Below are positions 48,301 to 60,648 of a DNA stretch of 64,000 nucleotides, piece by piece. A program made the translations under genes and the position numbers. Every line of letters begins with the position of its first letter. Position 1 is the first letter of the stretch. Location: positions 60,825,413-60,889,412 of the forward strand of contig CM023541.1 of the NCBI GenBank assembly GCA_013350335.1. Reading direction: 5' to 3'. The stretch comes from Chimonanthus salicifolius (taxonomy: Eukaryota; Streptophyta; Magnoliopsida; Laurales; Calycanthaceae). The notes under the pieces are model-generated. The model searched no databases. It worked only from the letters and a program-made list of their open reading frames with translations, and was not told the DNA's origin.

Positions 48301-51300
48301 AAGATCAAAAATTGAGCCGCCTGAAACTGATGCTGCGTCACGCTTGGATAATCATGTAATAAAAACCCAACATCGATTGTTCCAGATGCAAAATGATGAT
48401 GAATCATACACAGAAGAGGAACCTACCGACCGCCTTGGAAGCTTTTTTAATGGTATATGCAAGTATGCTCGTTATAGTAAATTTGAAGTGCGTAGCATCA
48501 TCAGGAGTGCAGACCTCAATTCTGCAAATGTTATTTGCTCTTTGAGTTTTGACAGGGATGAGGAGTATTTTGCTGCTGCTGGGGTATCAAAGAAAATTAA
48601 GATCTTTGAGTTTGATTCGTTGTTGAATGACACAGTTGATATTCATTACCCTGTCGTTGAACTGTCATGCAAATCAAAGCTTAGCAGTATTTGTTGGAAT
48701 AACTACATCAAGAACTATTTAGCTTCAACTGATTATGATGGTGTGGTTCAGGTTTGTATATCATATGTGAGAGGCTGTTTTTTGGAATGCTGTATTACTT
48801 TCCATGCTGTTTTTCTTTACCAAGTGCATTCTGCCAGCTGCAATCCTTGTTTGAAATGTTCAATTTTCTATCATGGATTTGTAATGTCATGGTACATGAT
48901 GATATGCAGTTATGGGATGCCAGCTCCGGACAAGGGCTTTCACAGTATAAGGAGCATCAAAGGAGAGTTTGGTCCGTTGATTTTTCCAGAGTGGATCCCA
49001 GAAAACTAGCCACCGGAAGTGATGACTGTTCGGTTAAGCTTTGGAGCATCAATGAGGCATGTGCTTTTAAGTTGATTTTTATAGTTTTTTTACTTTTAGA
49101 TGCAAGGAAACTAGTACTGTTTGGGCCCTGCCTTTGTTTTATAAACTCTAATGCATGTCTTCGCTAATATCCTGTTTATTTTGAAAGATAACTATTTTAT
49201 TCACATTAAAAGAGAACTGTACCAGTGTTTTAAAAATCAACTCAGCCCGTGGTTGAACCAGTGGTTCAACTGTAACCGGCTCAATCACGGGCCGATTTAA
49301 AAGAAAACCTTTCAAACACATAAAACTGCAAAAAACTCTCGAACCGTAACCGATAAAACGATTTAAAAAAAACAATTTTAAAAAATTCAAAAAAACTTTC
49401 CTTCAAAAAAAATTAAATTTATACCATCTGGGTGATGTGTAAACCTTCTTCACAAAACCCATAGGTACTATAGATTCTAATAAGGATGAGCTAATTGCTA
49501 TTAGGAGGGCTTTTGCTTTGTAGATTGATGAGGGGCATGTGTCGGGTAACCTTATTGTGGAATTTATTTGGCAAATGCCGTTGCTTGGGCTTTTGGTAGG
49601 CAGAAAGCCGGAAACCTCCTTGGAGGCTCATTGTTATTTCCAGAGAGATATTTCCTATGTGTGCAAGGATAGGGACACTTCCTTCAGACATGTTAGAAGG
49701 TTAGCTAATGGGTGGCAAATTTTCTATCCAATGTGGAGGCGGATTGTGATGAGGCTTTTGTCGGCTATATGTAATTCTAGACAATATGGTAACTTTTTAT
49801 ATATTATTTATTGCTGGGGTGGGGTTGGGTTGTAGTGATTCTCGTTTTCTTGTAGAGGATTTGTATATTTCTCTTGTTTTGTACCTTCCACTACTTAATG
49901 AATACACTGTGAAGTACAGATATTCATGAAGACTAGATAGGCTGTGGGTTACACTGGGCTGTTGTGAGTAATTTTTTTTTCATTGTGCATTCAACATTAA
50001 AAAAAAACGTAAAATAGTTTTCAGATAAAATGAAAAAGAGCTCTTTTAAATAGAATGAACATGAGATGTAAAGGCTATTGAGCTGGGCTTCTCAAAAGAG
50101 TGGCACCAGGGACACTAGTAAAATCTCCTCACTAAAAGTGTGACACATGAATGGACTCCACTTAAGTCTCCTCTATCTGTTGGTTAGAGTGGGTAAACGG
50201 CTTGGAGCAACTATGACTCTTAAAGTAGCCAAACGCCTCGTCATCTAATTAGTGATGTACATGAATGGATTAATGAGATTCCTACTGTCCCTGTCTGCTA
50301 TCCAGTGAAACCACAGTGAAGGATCTTTCAAATAAGTAGCATGGCAGAAGTGGGGTCCTTTTTTTACGTATTGCCTTTTTTCATTAGGGAAGAAAACTAC
50401 ATACAACTGATGCTTATCGATGTGTCTTTGTTACAATGGCAGATAAATAGCCTTGACACTATCAGAAATGCTGCTAATGTCTGCTGTGTTCAGTTTTCAT
50501 CCCACTCTGCTCATTTATTGGCTTTCGGATCTGCTGATTACAAGATCTACTGTTATGATGTTCGGAATACTAGAATTCCTTGGTGTACATTGGCAGGACA
50601 TGGTAAAGCTGTTAGCTATGTGAAATTCTTAGACCCATGTACCCTTGTTTCTGCGTCCACAGATAACACACTCAAGATTTGGGATCTCAATAAGACCGCT
50701 TCTAGTGGGTTATCCACCAATGCTTGCACCTTAACCTTGAGCGGCCATATGAATGAGAAGGTTTGTAGTCTACCAGATGATTTTCGTACACATAATTGTT
50801 GCTAACGTAGAGCATTTTCTTACCTTTCAACAAAAATGTGGAGCATTTTCTTCGAAGTGATGATCTACTAACTGCTGCCTTTTGTTTCCTTCAGAATTTT
50901 GTGGGTCTATCTGTTTCTGATGGTTATATAGCATGTGGCTCAGAGACAAATGAGGTATATTTAGCTGGACTGTTCATAATCTTGATATTTCAATTTTAAA
51001 TTAGGACATGAATTCTTTCTTTTTTTTGGCTTATTTTTAACTATCCAGCTTATCTCTTGGACATCTAGATTTTTGTAATAGGATGTTGGGTGTGACATGT
51101 TTGGTTACTCAGCCGAACCTGTCTTACTTGGAAAGGATGTCTTTCCACAAGAAACCTCAATATCATCATCAGCAGCAGCCAGTAATCCCAATATCGAGTG
51201 CCTATATTGTGTGTTCTGGATGTTTCTAGGCCAAACGATTCAATAAGAGAGCCTGGCTTTTCCATTTGGTGATTTTCATCTGTCCTAGCACAGCGTTGAT

Positions 51301-54098
51301 ACATCCGTCTGGAATGGCTTAAAAAGCAACTGGAAGGTGGATGTTACTGTTCTCTTGCTAGGGAAGTTTAATTACATAAAATAGTGGTCCCTTCTTCTTC
51401 TATTTCAATAGTCATTGGAGACTAGAGAGTAGTTGCTGAGGCCTGAGTGCCTTAAATGAGGCAAGCTACAAGCAATCTCAGATTGATGCTCGGGCATGAC
51501 TGATTCTGTGTGTGTGCTCCCGCGCACGTGCGTGCATGTGTGTGTATGGCTGCATGTGGGTGTTTGTGTGGGTTTGCGGTCTTCCATGGATCTTACCCAA
51601 ATTGACACTTTTTTTACTATTGATCTTTGGACCCTTGAAAACCATACCTATTGACCTTTCAAATTGGCCCATCCCCAGGTATTGGTAGGCGTCATGGGCT
51701 TTCATGCAGTGTCAGTCCAAGCATTGTAGCCCTAGTTATCTGACATGTATTTAAAAGGTAGGCCTCACCCATTGACATGTCAAATGGGAAGGACAAAAGC
51801 AAGCTCACCATCATTTGGCCTAGATTTGCTCGATTTTGTTAATTTACAGCCCAATTATTTAGGTTTTCTTCCCTTTGTTGTGTGTGTGCACCATATGGAC
51901 CAACAGGATAATAGGAGAGGGTCAAAAAGTCTATCTTTGCACATTTTCTTTCGGCCCCTTGTAGTTATTTTTGAGCGATTAGGAAATGGAAGTGCTTGGA
52001 GCTTAAATGGGTTCTCTTTGGCCCCTTATTATTATTTATGAGCACTTAGGAAGTGAAATTGTTGGAGTTGGATTTTAAGTAGGGTTTTCTCTCTCTCAAA
52101 GTCATTATTTACATTCACCATTCCATACAGGGGCCCCATAATTTAGTGACCTAGACTATTGATATGAAATTCTCTATTGTTCATTGTCATCTGCCTTTAT
52201 CCCATCTATTTGGGTTGGCTCAAAATTTTATTTTTCCAGTCAACCGTATCTACAAATCAGGAGCTTAAAATTCTGTATTGGCCGATATTTTTCTCTCTCC
52301 TTTTTTTTTAACAAAACCGGACGATATCGGCCGATATTGTGATATTGGCCAATATGATATGGCCGAGACATCGGCATATCGGCCGATACGAATCTATTGG
52401 CCGATACGATTCGTATTGGCCGTTATTAGGACCCCTGCTACAAACATGTTTTCTATCAGCCAACATTCTGCTAGGTCTGATCTTGCCACCTCAATCAATC
52501 TCTTTAATATGCTCCCCGTTCTTGTAGTACTTTCTACTGGACATCTTTGACTCTTTGTATTGGGGTTGTTTCTAGTCTTTCAAGGATGCCCCTGAAATAT
52601 CTTAAAATTAAATTTGTATCTTTTATTGTTACATCATACATTTATTTACATAACCACTATCTATGTGTTGTTTCTGTATCTCCCGACATTCAACTCCATG
52701 TGGCCTTACTGGTCTAACTGTTATCTCAGAGAAATGTCCCTTCAATCAATGTGACCCTCTTCTATCAAATGACACACAACAGACTTTGCCTACACTTTGT
52801 GTGCTTTGCACAAATCATGTCTGTAGATGAGTAGAAACAACTCCAATAGAAAGAATTTATCAACTACATATCGTGGGACTAGGAGAAGTTGTGGACCTCT
52901 GAACAATTGGATCTATGGGGTAAATAGGGACATTCTAGAATGTGGAGATGGGGGTATGGTCTTTGGTAAGACAATAGAAACATAGGATTCAAAAAGCCAA
53001 CTCTGACAAATTGGAAAATAGCTAATGATGGTGATGGCGACAATGACCCAAGTATAATTTTTTTTTTTTCCCATGCAACAAGCTAAATCATTTTTCAATT
53101 TTGATTTAGTTCACATCCTCTCTATGCTTAGTTCCACTACTCTTGCCTGCTTATATTTCATCTTTGTCTTATAATGTCTCAAAAGCTTTCCTCCTTATAT
53201 CCAATGTATTATGTAGCTGATGTCTTCTGACAATTATCACTACATCCATAAAAACATGCATTAATGAATTTTATCTTTGACTTGTAACATTGAGGTGTTC
53301 ATAACCAAAGCAAATAAATAAGGGTCGAAGTGGACCCTGGGTGAAGCCATACTCTGAGAACTCTATTGTCTGTCCACATACTATTTTACACTTGATTTTT
53401 CCTGTTCATGCATGCCCCAAATCCTTTCAGATTGTGAGTTTGTACCCGTCCATCATTTTGGCTTTCATTTTTTTTTTTTAAATGATTGTTTCACTTGCAA
53501 ACAGATGATCAAGATTAGAATATAACATTTATGTTTATGGATGAGCAGAGATTGGATGGCTTGGTCTTCCTATCCAAAAGTTTTTTGTTGGTTCTCTCAT
53601 CCACTTCAAGCTTCTTGATATCTTGGTTATACCTGGTTAAGGCATATTACTAAAGCTGTTCATAATGATCAATGTGAATCATTTCAATAGAAGTTTTGAA
53701 ACATGTTCAAATCTCATGCCTGGAATTCGCATTTAAGTTGCTTAGCTACTTGCAAAATTTCAATTTTTTGTTTATGCAGAGTCAACTGGGTATGTCCACT
53801 CCTCACCTGGTTGGTTTTTCAAGAAAAAATTACGTTGTCTGCAACTTAATGTGTGTTTTATGGAAAAAGCAGCTCGTTTGTAATACTTTTGTCTTTTTTA
53901 TCCCAGGTTTATGCCTATTATAGATCCCTCCCTATGCCTATAACTTCACACAAGTTTGGCTCCATTGATCCTATCTCTGGGCAAGAGACAGTAGATGATA
54001 ATGGACAGTTCGTTTCAAGTGTCTGCTGGAGAGGGAAGTCAAATATGGTTGTTGCTGCAAACTCTAATGGCAGCATCAAACTGTTGCAATTGGTGTGA
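42351..54098 (+). CDS. SPA-family COP1 partner, SPA2-like
   Basis: Seven coding exons, 42351-43880, 44198-44355, 47962-48751, 48910-49056, 50443-50760, 50895-50954 and 53907-54098, give 1064 residues, within the range of SPA1/SPA2 (about 1030). SPA proteins form the E3 complex with COP1 that degrades light-signalling factors such as HY5 in the dark. Seen: an unstructured N-terminus with EELTL-like QELTLSNY, a degenerate kinase-like domain at about 300-560 ([11 protein letters not shown] in place of the HRD loop; [18 protein letters not shown]), a coiled coil at about 565-640 ([24 protein letters not shown]), and seven WD40-type repeats to the end ([51 protein letters not shown]). The N-terminal segment GIRTK...SGFS.LFVKNSL...GV favours the SPA2 clade. 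All joins keep the frame; the intron after 49056 needs a GC donor. Confidence 0.92.
44420..44725 (+). other. ORF with RanBP2-type zinc-finger signature in a SPA intron
   Basis: An open frame of 101 codons lies in the third-listed SPA intron (44356-47961). Its end reads [20 protein letters not shown], which satisfies C-X2-C-X3-N-X6-C-X2-C, the RanBP2 zinc-finger spacing, with F in place of the usual W. A plausible acceptor (TATGATCAG at 44451) would join exon 44198-44355 to this frame ([11 protein letters not shown]) and would end the SPA protein after the kinase-like domain. Alternatively it is a captured gene fragment or a chance frame. Confidence 0.35.
46300..47470. repeat. GC- and purine-rich block in a SPA intron
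   Basis: The block stands out by base composition in an AT-rich intron: G-rich from about 46330 to 47300, then GA-rich (AGGGGAGGGAAGGGAAG and AAGAAGAAGAGG near 47370-47420). The ORFs on both strands overlap and have no recognisable domain. It is probably an inserted, decayed transposon of unknown class. No terminal repeats were found. Confidence 0.45.
49218..49345. mobile_element. Second AACCGGTT-type dispersed element, partial
   Basis: CAGTGTTTTAAAAATCAACTC, GGTTGAACCAGTGGTTCAAC and TGTAACCGGCTCAATC, then CTCGAACCGTAACCG, match the family seen at 24131-24575. It lies in the GC-AG intron of the SPA gene. Confidence 0.5.
49475..49915 (+). mobile_element. LINE 3' fragment with RNase H relic
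   Basis: The frame reads [16 protein letters not shown], stop, then [13 protein letters not shown] and [14 protein letters not shown]. These are the E-box region and the end of a LINE RNase H. The segment after it ends TTTTGTACCTTCCACTACTTAATGAATA, like plant LINE 3' ends. It is inside the GC-AG intron in the sense direction. Confidence 0.75.
50955..53906 (+). other. Long last SPA intron with two repeat zones
   Basis: This intron separates the last two SPA coding exons. At about 51505-51570 there is an alternating purine/pyrimidine stretch (GTGTGTGTGC, CGCGCACGTGCGTGCATGTG). At about 52277-52425 there is a dense cluster of CCGATA/TATCGG palindromes. No gene of its own is supported. Confidence 0.6.
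52277..52425. repeat. CCGATA/TATCGG palindrome cluster
   Basis: Within 150 bp there are repeated words such as GATATCGGCCGATATT, ATATCGGCCGATACG, TTGGCCGATACGATTCG and GTATTGGCCG. Related, sparser clusters lie near 1313-1395, 20040-20205 and 33868-33893. It is a dispersed palindromic family of unknown nature. Confidence 0.75.
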
Positions 54099-56946
54099 TA
54101 AGAGTGAGAATCTAGTGTCATTGGCTTGCAGATATCAAAGTTGCCTCTGTTCAAAAGAAGGAATGATTCTGTGTGGACAGTGAAGAAGAAATCAGCAAAA
54201 CATTCTGCAATATTTTGCTGAAAGGACGACAAGAAATTGAGAAATAATGCAATGTCTTTTCCTGCAAAAGGAGACTTCACCTTGCCTTGGTTTGGTCAGA
54301 ATGCGTGAATTGCTCAGTTTTGAATCTCTCCAGCAAAAAATACACGCAGTCTACATGCTGAGGAAAAAGATCCACCCATGCAACCTGTGTATGAAAATTG
54401 GCAAGTACGAGTGAATTATTGTTGCTGAAGAACAATTTTCATCTATTTGCTGTTTTATTTTCGTCATAGGTGATGCTGGCATAATGGATTTGAAGGGTTT
54501 CTGAAGCACCTTGAAAAGGTGTTTCGCCAGCGTGAGGATGGACTCTCTCTCTCTCTCTGTAAATACTCTTTTTCAAGAAAGGTAGCCAAGTTAGGCACAT
54601 AATACAGACAACCGGCCTTCCAAAGCAAAGGGCTCTCATAGTCGAGTGTTTCAATCCCTGAATACTACATCCACAACCATATTCATTGTTGCTAATTTGA
54701 TGTGGCTAGAAAGTCTGGCGCTTGAGATTATGAGAAGCATGTAAGATAAATTTTGATTTTGATTTTGATTTTACCACATTCTTCAATTTAATGGACTATG
54801 CGTTTGGCAGACTTGGCTTTTTACTTACCATTTATTTGGGATGTATTTAAATACATATCATTATCACTAATTCACCATCATCATCATCAATGTTATAGCT
54901 TTTACCTCATTTAAGTTTAACTTTCCAAGTTCTACTTTTCTACTCAACTCTATTGGCAATCTCATCACCTGAGATTCTATCTTGTCCTCTACTTAACACC
55001 TCATTATTGTCTGTAACCACCTTTTTACCTCTCTCTTAGAGCCTTCTGTAATTTTGACTCTATATTAGAGTTGTTTCTGAACATCTATAAATTTTACTCA
55101 AATCACATTAAGATGTCGTTTCCTCATTTTCTTCTACTAGAGCAGACTATAGACTTATCCAACATTTTTAATCCTATCTTTTATTATAGCAACACAATTT
55201 ATTTGTTTGCCACTATTTTATTTGCTTGCCTTTTCATCATTATCCAACATTGAGCTCCATGCAGTGTTGCAGGTCTGACTTGTGTCTTGTAGAAATGCTC
55301 ATTTATTTAATATGACAAATCAATATTGGCACTTGATTGAGAGACTATGTTATTTGAATATGAGATATTTACGGTAATGACCCAAATACTTGCGATTTGA
55401 ATCCAAATCAATGATGATAAAACACTCGTTTTTTGTGCCATGGGAAGTAAACCTTACCTTAAGCATTTAAAAGTGATGAGAATTTTTCTTTTTCTCATCT
55501 TAAAATAAGCTATGTAGACATAAAAGAACTATCCATTTTATCGATAAAAAAATGTTACTCTTCAAACACCAAAGATTATTCCATTTCAAATTTCTCATAA
55601 CACAGTCTAAGCCAGTGAAATAGATATTAAGGTTTAAACTATTTTATTATTGGATCGTTCAAATTATAACCCTAGATCTAGATGAAAGGAGATTTAGATG
55701 ACACACGTAAAGCAAACCTAGAAAGTATTTACTTTCAATTTGTCTAGCGACTAGGCCAATGTACCTACTTATATGCTACATATTTGATTTTTAAAAATAT
55801 GCCATTATCATGGGCCGAGTTTAGGCCGGACTTCCCTCTATCACAGCCTGAGCCCTCCTCAATATTTTAAACCCGGAGCATGCTTATAGCCCATCAGACT
55901 TTTCAAGGTTAAATTGAAATCAACCTGCTTGAAAAAGTACTAAGCCTGAACCCACCTGCAATCCACCTGTAAAGTTCAAGTCCGTCCATTTGAGACTATT
56001 AAAAATTCAATTATTCAGAGTGAAAGTAGACATGATGAGACAATTTGAATCCAAAATTCAATTTATAAGTACTTTGATAGTAGTGATCAAAGGATCTAAG
56101 TGCTTTGAATAAACTCCAACTCCAAGATAGATTTCTAGTGACTTTGACCATTAAAATCAAGTGGACAAGAAGTCTTTGTACCTTCCACTTCAATGTTAAC
56201 GTCATTGTCATTTATTTTAGAAAAAAAATGATGAGAACCTTATCTAAACAAATTTCTATACAAAGAGAAAACAATTGATGAAGAATCTAAAAGCATGTTA
56301 AATTGTTATCTCAGAATCAGAAGCATGCTCGGACGTCCTCCTCTGTGGTGGACTCATGGCATCTGTTGTGAGATTGGTTGCAGAGTTTATTCTCAAAGTG
56401 CGGCCGCATGGCATGAGCCGAGGTGGCCTTAGGTTTCTTCCTTTTTGGTGTTGCCCTGTAAAATTATGGAAAAGCATAAGAATTATGTTTGATGAAATTG
56501 AAGATCGGTATAGCGCAACTAGAAGTTATTATATTACACATTATGTGATGAAAACTATCGCTAAATCAATTCTTCAACAAAAGTTTCATCACCAAATGAG
56601 TCTATTCAACGAGGTAAGGTGGATGTAGGGCAAATGACTCTTTTTAACTCAAATTGATAACTTAAGTAAGTCAATTTACTCAGCAAGTTTCCGATATGAA
56701 ACACATGAGTAGAACTCATCCTTAAAAACTAGTTTGAAAGTAAAAGATGTCCATGTGCTTATAAACTCCAAGAACCAAAGATCCACCGGTGATGTGGGAC
56801 TTTTGCTAACATCCCGAAATCGCCATTGGATAAGATTTCTAAGGTCTACTCATCCACTAAAACCTATTTAGGGCCATTTTTCAAGATTTCTAGCAAACAT
56901 TAGAAAAAGGGTTTGACATTGAAGTCCTTTTGGACTTGGTAGAATG
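54099..56946. other. Intergenic DNA between SPA and the pseudokinase gene
   Basis: The SPA 3' UTR lies at the left. The (CT)n run near 54541-54559 and a short ORF at 56356-56628 (90 codons) are noted, but nothing in the ORF resembles a known family. The two genes are convergent. Confidence 0.5.
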
Positions 56947-58887
56947 CTAAAAAAGGACTTGAATGTGACCTGAATTCCTTTTGGACTTGGTAGTTGTAGA
57001 GTTCTTTATAGATGTCTTTTTGTTAGACCTGGAACACATTGGAGGCGATGAACTTGGAGTGACCAAGGGTGTAGGGAACAGATCCTCCGCCGCCATAACC
57101 ACATTTTCATCACCAAAAACTGATGCTGCTTCACTACTCTCTGATTCAGAACTCCCAACTTTGAAGTTGACAGTTTTTTTCTCTTTCTCCATGACTTTAT
57201 AAGCAAACATTTGGAATGGAATATGTGAAACTGGTGTAATTTCATTACTTAGCTGTGCAGAGAACTTCCTTGATAGGCCTGTTTCTAGATCGAAATAGTC
57301 AATTAGTGGCATTGGTGATTCAGGTTGGCTGTGGTTGGGATTCATGATCAGAAAGCGTTTGATGTAACGAAGGATCCTACAAATTGATGAGAAAGTTGGG
57401 CGCTGGAATGGGTCATTGTGCCAGCACTTTTTGGTTAAGTTGGTGAGATATTTTGGTGTCGAAAACGGGAAGAGTGGCCTTTCCCCTGCCCTGATGTTCC
57501 TGCTCATTTTCTCTCCTTGGAGGTGACCTTCGAAGGGAGTTTTTCCGGTAAGCAGCTCAAAGCAAATCAGTCCAAAGCTGTAGACATCAGCTTTTTCTGT
57601 ATACTTTGATCCACAGGAAGAACTCCGATTTTGCTCTTGTTCTGATAGTACTTCTGGCGCGTACCATATAAATGGGTTTGTAATTGTTTGATTGGCACAT
57701 GTCCGACAGGACTTCTTGACAGAAGAGAGGCCAAACCCTGCTACCTTAATGTGAAAATATCCTTCCGAATTGGAACTCCTTGTTCTGATAAGAATATTTG
57801 AAGGGTTTAAAGCTCCATGATAGATGGTGTGTGAATGCAGATACTCCATTCCCCTTGCTATCTGAAGCATGATGTCGACAGCAACTGGAAGAGAAAATGG
57901 CACTCTTCTTCTCAGACAAGTCGTTTCTTTGATGAAACTGCAGAGATCCTTGTTCATCAGTTCCATGACCAGAAAGCATTCTTTCTTTTCTTCATCAGAA
58001 AATGCACACAAGAAGTTCATGATATTTGGATGAGCTAGTGACGATAAGCGAGATATCTCAGGCATCATGGATTTGATATCCCCAAAAAAATGCCTGACAG
58101 CGAAGCTTTCTCCCATCCATTGAATTTCCTTGCACTGACTATTGCTTCCTAATCGTCTCTTTACTTGATAATCCTTGGAGCGTACTAGAATTGAACTTGG
58201 AAACAACTTCCCGTTCGATGATTCCACCCAATTCAGATTCTTAAACAACAGGTCTGCAATTCGAAGCTCTTGTTTCGCCAGAACCTCAGGCCCCAAACTT
58301 CTCTTTTCACCTATCATTTCCAACAGAATCCGACGGTCTTCCCTCCAAACAGTGTCAATTCTATTGCATATGTCATGAGATACTAAATATTGCTTTCCAA
58401 ATCTTCGCTGAAAGAGCTTTGGGTCCATCCATTCCTTCTCGTACTTCTTTGTGAACATGATCTTCTTGGTCTGGATCTCTTCCTCATCGCGTCCAGAAAT
58501 CTCGCCAGCGACCTCAATTGCCTCTAGCACGACCGGCATTATGCCAAAAAGGTTGTGAAGGTGGAATTCAATGCAATCAGTGTTCTGAGCGAGTAACACC
58601 GCTTTCACCCACCAATATTTTGTATCCAAGCAATTGCGGATGTATTGCCCGCTTTCTTGGAAGATCTTGTCCAGTTCTTTCAGGGGCTGCTCAAGAGCCT
58701 TCCATTTTGTCAGCTTCTCATCAAATTTCAGATTGTTCCTAATCTCTTCTGCAATCACTTCGAACCCATGATTGAGAACATCGACCAGCAAACAACACTG
58801 CCGTCGATTGATTCGTATCTCATCTTGGAACACCATCAAAGCCTTCAGACTGCCAAGGACTTCTCCAATCTGCCGAAATTGTTCCAT
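56947..58887 (-). CDS. MLKL: Plant MLKL-type HeLo-like pseudokinase
   Basis: One uninterrupted minus-strand frame of 646 codons. Plant MLKL proteins (also called DUF1221 kinases) couple an N-terminal four-helix HeLo-like domain to a pseudokinase and act in cell death and disease resistance. Seen: helical N-terminus at residues 1-150 with the family opening MEQFRQIGEVLGSLKALM, a brace-like region to about 235, then a kinase fold to about 510. Catalytic residues are lost: R265 replaces the VAIK lysine (FAVRHF), the HRD motif is HGA (357-359, YHGALNPSN), and DFG is GFG (384-386). Structural motifs are kept (APE at 410-412, DVYSFGLICFELLTGKTPF). A serine-rich, disordered tail follows. So it is an intact pseudokinase, not an active enzyme. 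It is tail-to-tail with SPA. Confidence 0.9.
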   Translation of the reverse strand: MEQFRQIGEVLGSLKALMVFQDEIRINRRQCCLLVDVLNHGFEVIAEEIRNNLKFDEKLTKWKALEQPLKELDKIFQESGQYIRNCLDTKYWWVKAVLLAQNTDCIEFHLHNLFGIMPVVLEAIEVAGEISGRDEEEIQTKKIMFTKKYEKEWMDPKLFQRRFGKQYLVSHDICNRIDTVWREDRRILLEMIGEKRSLGPEVLAKQELRIADLLFKNLNWVESSNGKLFPSSILVRSKDYQVKRRLGSNSQCKEIQWMGESFAVRHFFGDIKSMMPEISRLSSLAHPNIMNFLCAFSDEEKKECFLVMELMNKDLCSFIKETTCLRRRVPFSLPVAVDIMLQIARGMEYLHSHTIYHGALNPSNILIRTRSSNSEGYFHIKVAGFGLSSVKKSCRTCANQTITNPFIWYAPEVLSEQEQNRSSSCGSKYTEKADVYSFGLICFELLTGKTPFEGHLQGEKMSRNIRAGERPLFPFSTPKYLTNLTKKCWHNDPFQRPTFSSICRILRYIKRFLIMNPNHSQPESPMPLIDYFDLETGLSRKFSAQLSNEITPVSHIPFQMFAYKVMEKEKKTVNFKVGSSESESSEAASVFGDENVVMAAEDLFPTPLVTPSSSPPMCSRSNKKTSIKNSTTTKSKRNSGHIQVLF

Positions 58888-60648
58888 CGCCAGCAGAAGA
58901 AAAAAGAAATATCCTGTCTTCTCTGATTAAGCACCCCGTAAAAGATGGTTGCTCTCAGTTCGTGAAAAAAAAAAAATGAGAACAATTGCTTGAATTCTAA
59001 TAGTATTGGTAAATTCGATTGTCTTAACACAAAAAAAGTAATAAATTATTGAGTTTAGAAGCAGGAGGAAATTGGGTATTGAATAAAAGTATAAAACCCA
59101 GTCGGAATTGATGTGCAATCGAGTATGAATGATTGGAATACTGCCATGATTAAAGCCACCAGGTTTAGGCCGAAACTGCCGAAACTGATCCAAAAGGGAG
59201 GTTACTGAAGTGGGGGGGAATGGTGGCTCTGGTTCCTGTCTGGAAGAGGAGAGGTTTCGACCGTTGGAGAGGATAGAGGCCGTTGCATTTAGGCCAACCC
59301 TGTCACACGCATTTCGACTTCTTAAACAGTTCGATAAAGTAATAAACAGTAAAAAAAACACTGAAGCAATAATCGCTAATCACGAATATCTTCTATGTTT
59401 TTATCAATATTTTAATGTTATTTTAACATTTTCATCTTCTAATAATTTATTTTAATATTTTAAAACATGCCATAAATGATTATATCACAGTAGATGATAT
59501 TATCTTAATAATTGCTCAAAATCACTATGTATTTTCAATTTATACATTTTTAAGCATTTAAATATAAGTTTTTAATATATTTATTTATTTTTTGTTTTAT
59601 TTTTATTGGTATTTTTATAATATCTTGATAAAATTGAATAATTTAAAATATATCAAAGTTAATTTTTATTGATAATATTTCAAATTTTCAATAATAATGT
59701 TTGTGACAATGACTAATAAGTTAAAAATGTTGTTCGTACCATGTAAAATGAACCTTTCTAATCCTCACTAATTTTGGATTGAATTAAAAAGTCATATGAC
59801 TCAATTTTTTTACCAAATAAGTTGATTTGAACCCTTGAAAAGCTTACCTCAGTGAGTGTTTAGATTGATCTCTTCAACTTTTCTTATTTGTAAATAGAAA
59901 TTTAAAATAAATTTAAAGTCATATATTAGCTCCCAAGTGAGTTAGGCTCTATCGACACACAGGATGACTTGCATGGGTGGAACTCGTTGCAACTTGTAAG
60001 CGAAAAACTATTATTTCATTTATCTGATGTCAGCTTTTAGGACATATAGTTTTTCATTTGATTACATCAAAAAACATAGTATCAATTATCCTACAATCTA
60101 ATTTGTTTTTTATTTTTTTATCCCTTTCCTTATATTTTTAACGGTCGCTCTCTATTTGTGCTAGTGATTTTTAACCTTACAACTCTACGAACAAGAGTTG
60201 TATTTGGTCTTCTACTTATATAATAAAATTATCTCAAATAAGTTTCTCTTATTTTATCGTTTATTGATGCTGTTTTAGATTTTTCCTTCTTGCATTTATT
60301 TTTAACTCTATCTTTTAAGATTAATTCACTTATTTAAATCTCAATAGTCTTAACTTTAATTATGTATTTTTAAAAAGAGAAAAAATCATATAGAGAATGT
60401 CTTGGTAAAATTTCTTAGATATTGATGTCTAATGTGATAACCAATATTATTTGGTGAGACATGTTTTGAATTATATGGATATGAGGAGAATGATATTTTA
60501 AAAGATATGAGTATGAGGAGAATGTCTTAAAATTGTGATTATTGTATTCCACGAATTGACTATTGCTCATGTTTGTAAGATTATGTTATTTGGATGAGGT
60601 AAAACATCACAATTTAGAGGGGGGAATCTCTTTGAAATTTCTAAGATT

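Larger units (their letters stand above)
49057..50442 (+). other. GC-AG intron of the SPA gene
   Basis: The coding sequence leaves the exon at SINE (ATCAATGAG) and the next bases are GCATGT. The protein resumes at [15 protein letters not shown] after TGGCAG. Using the nearest GT (GCAT|GTGC) would put a stop after two codons. A GC donor in GAG|GCATGT context with a normal AG acceptor keeps the frame. Confidence 0.75.

Noticed and set aside
56356..56628. A 90-codon plus-strand ORF
   Set aside because: No family resemblance, no visible promoter and low-complexity surroundings; too weak to call a gene.
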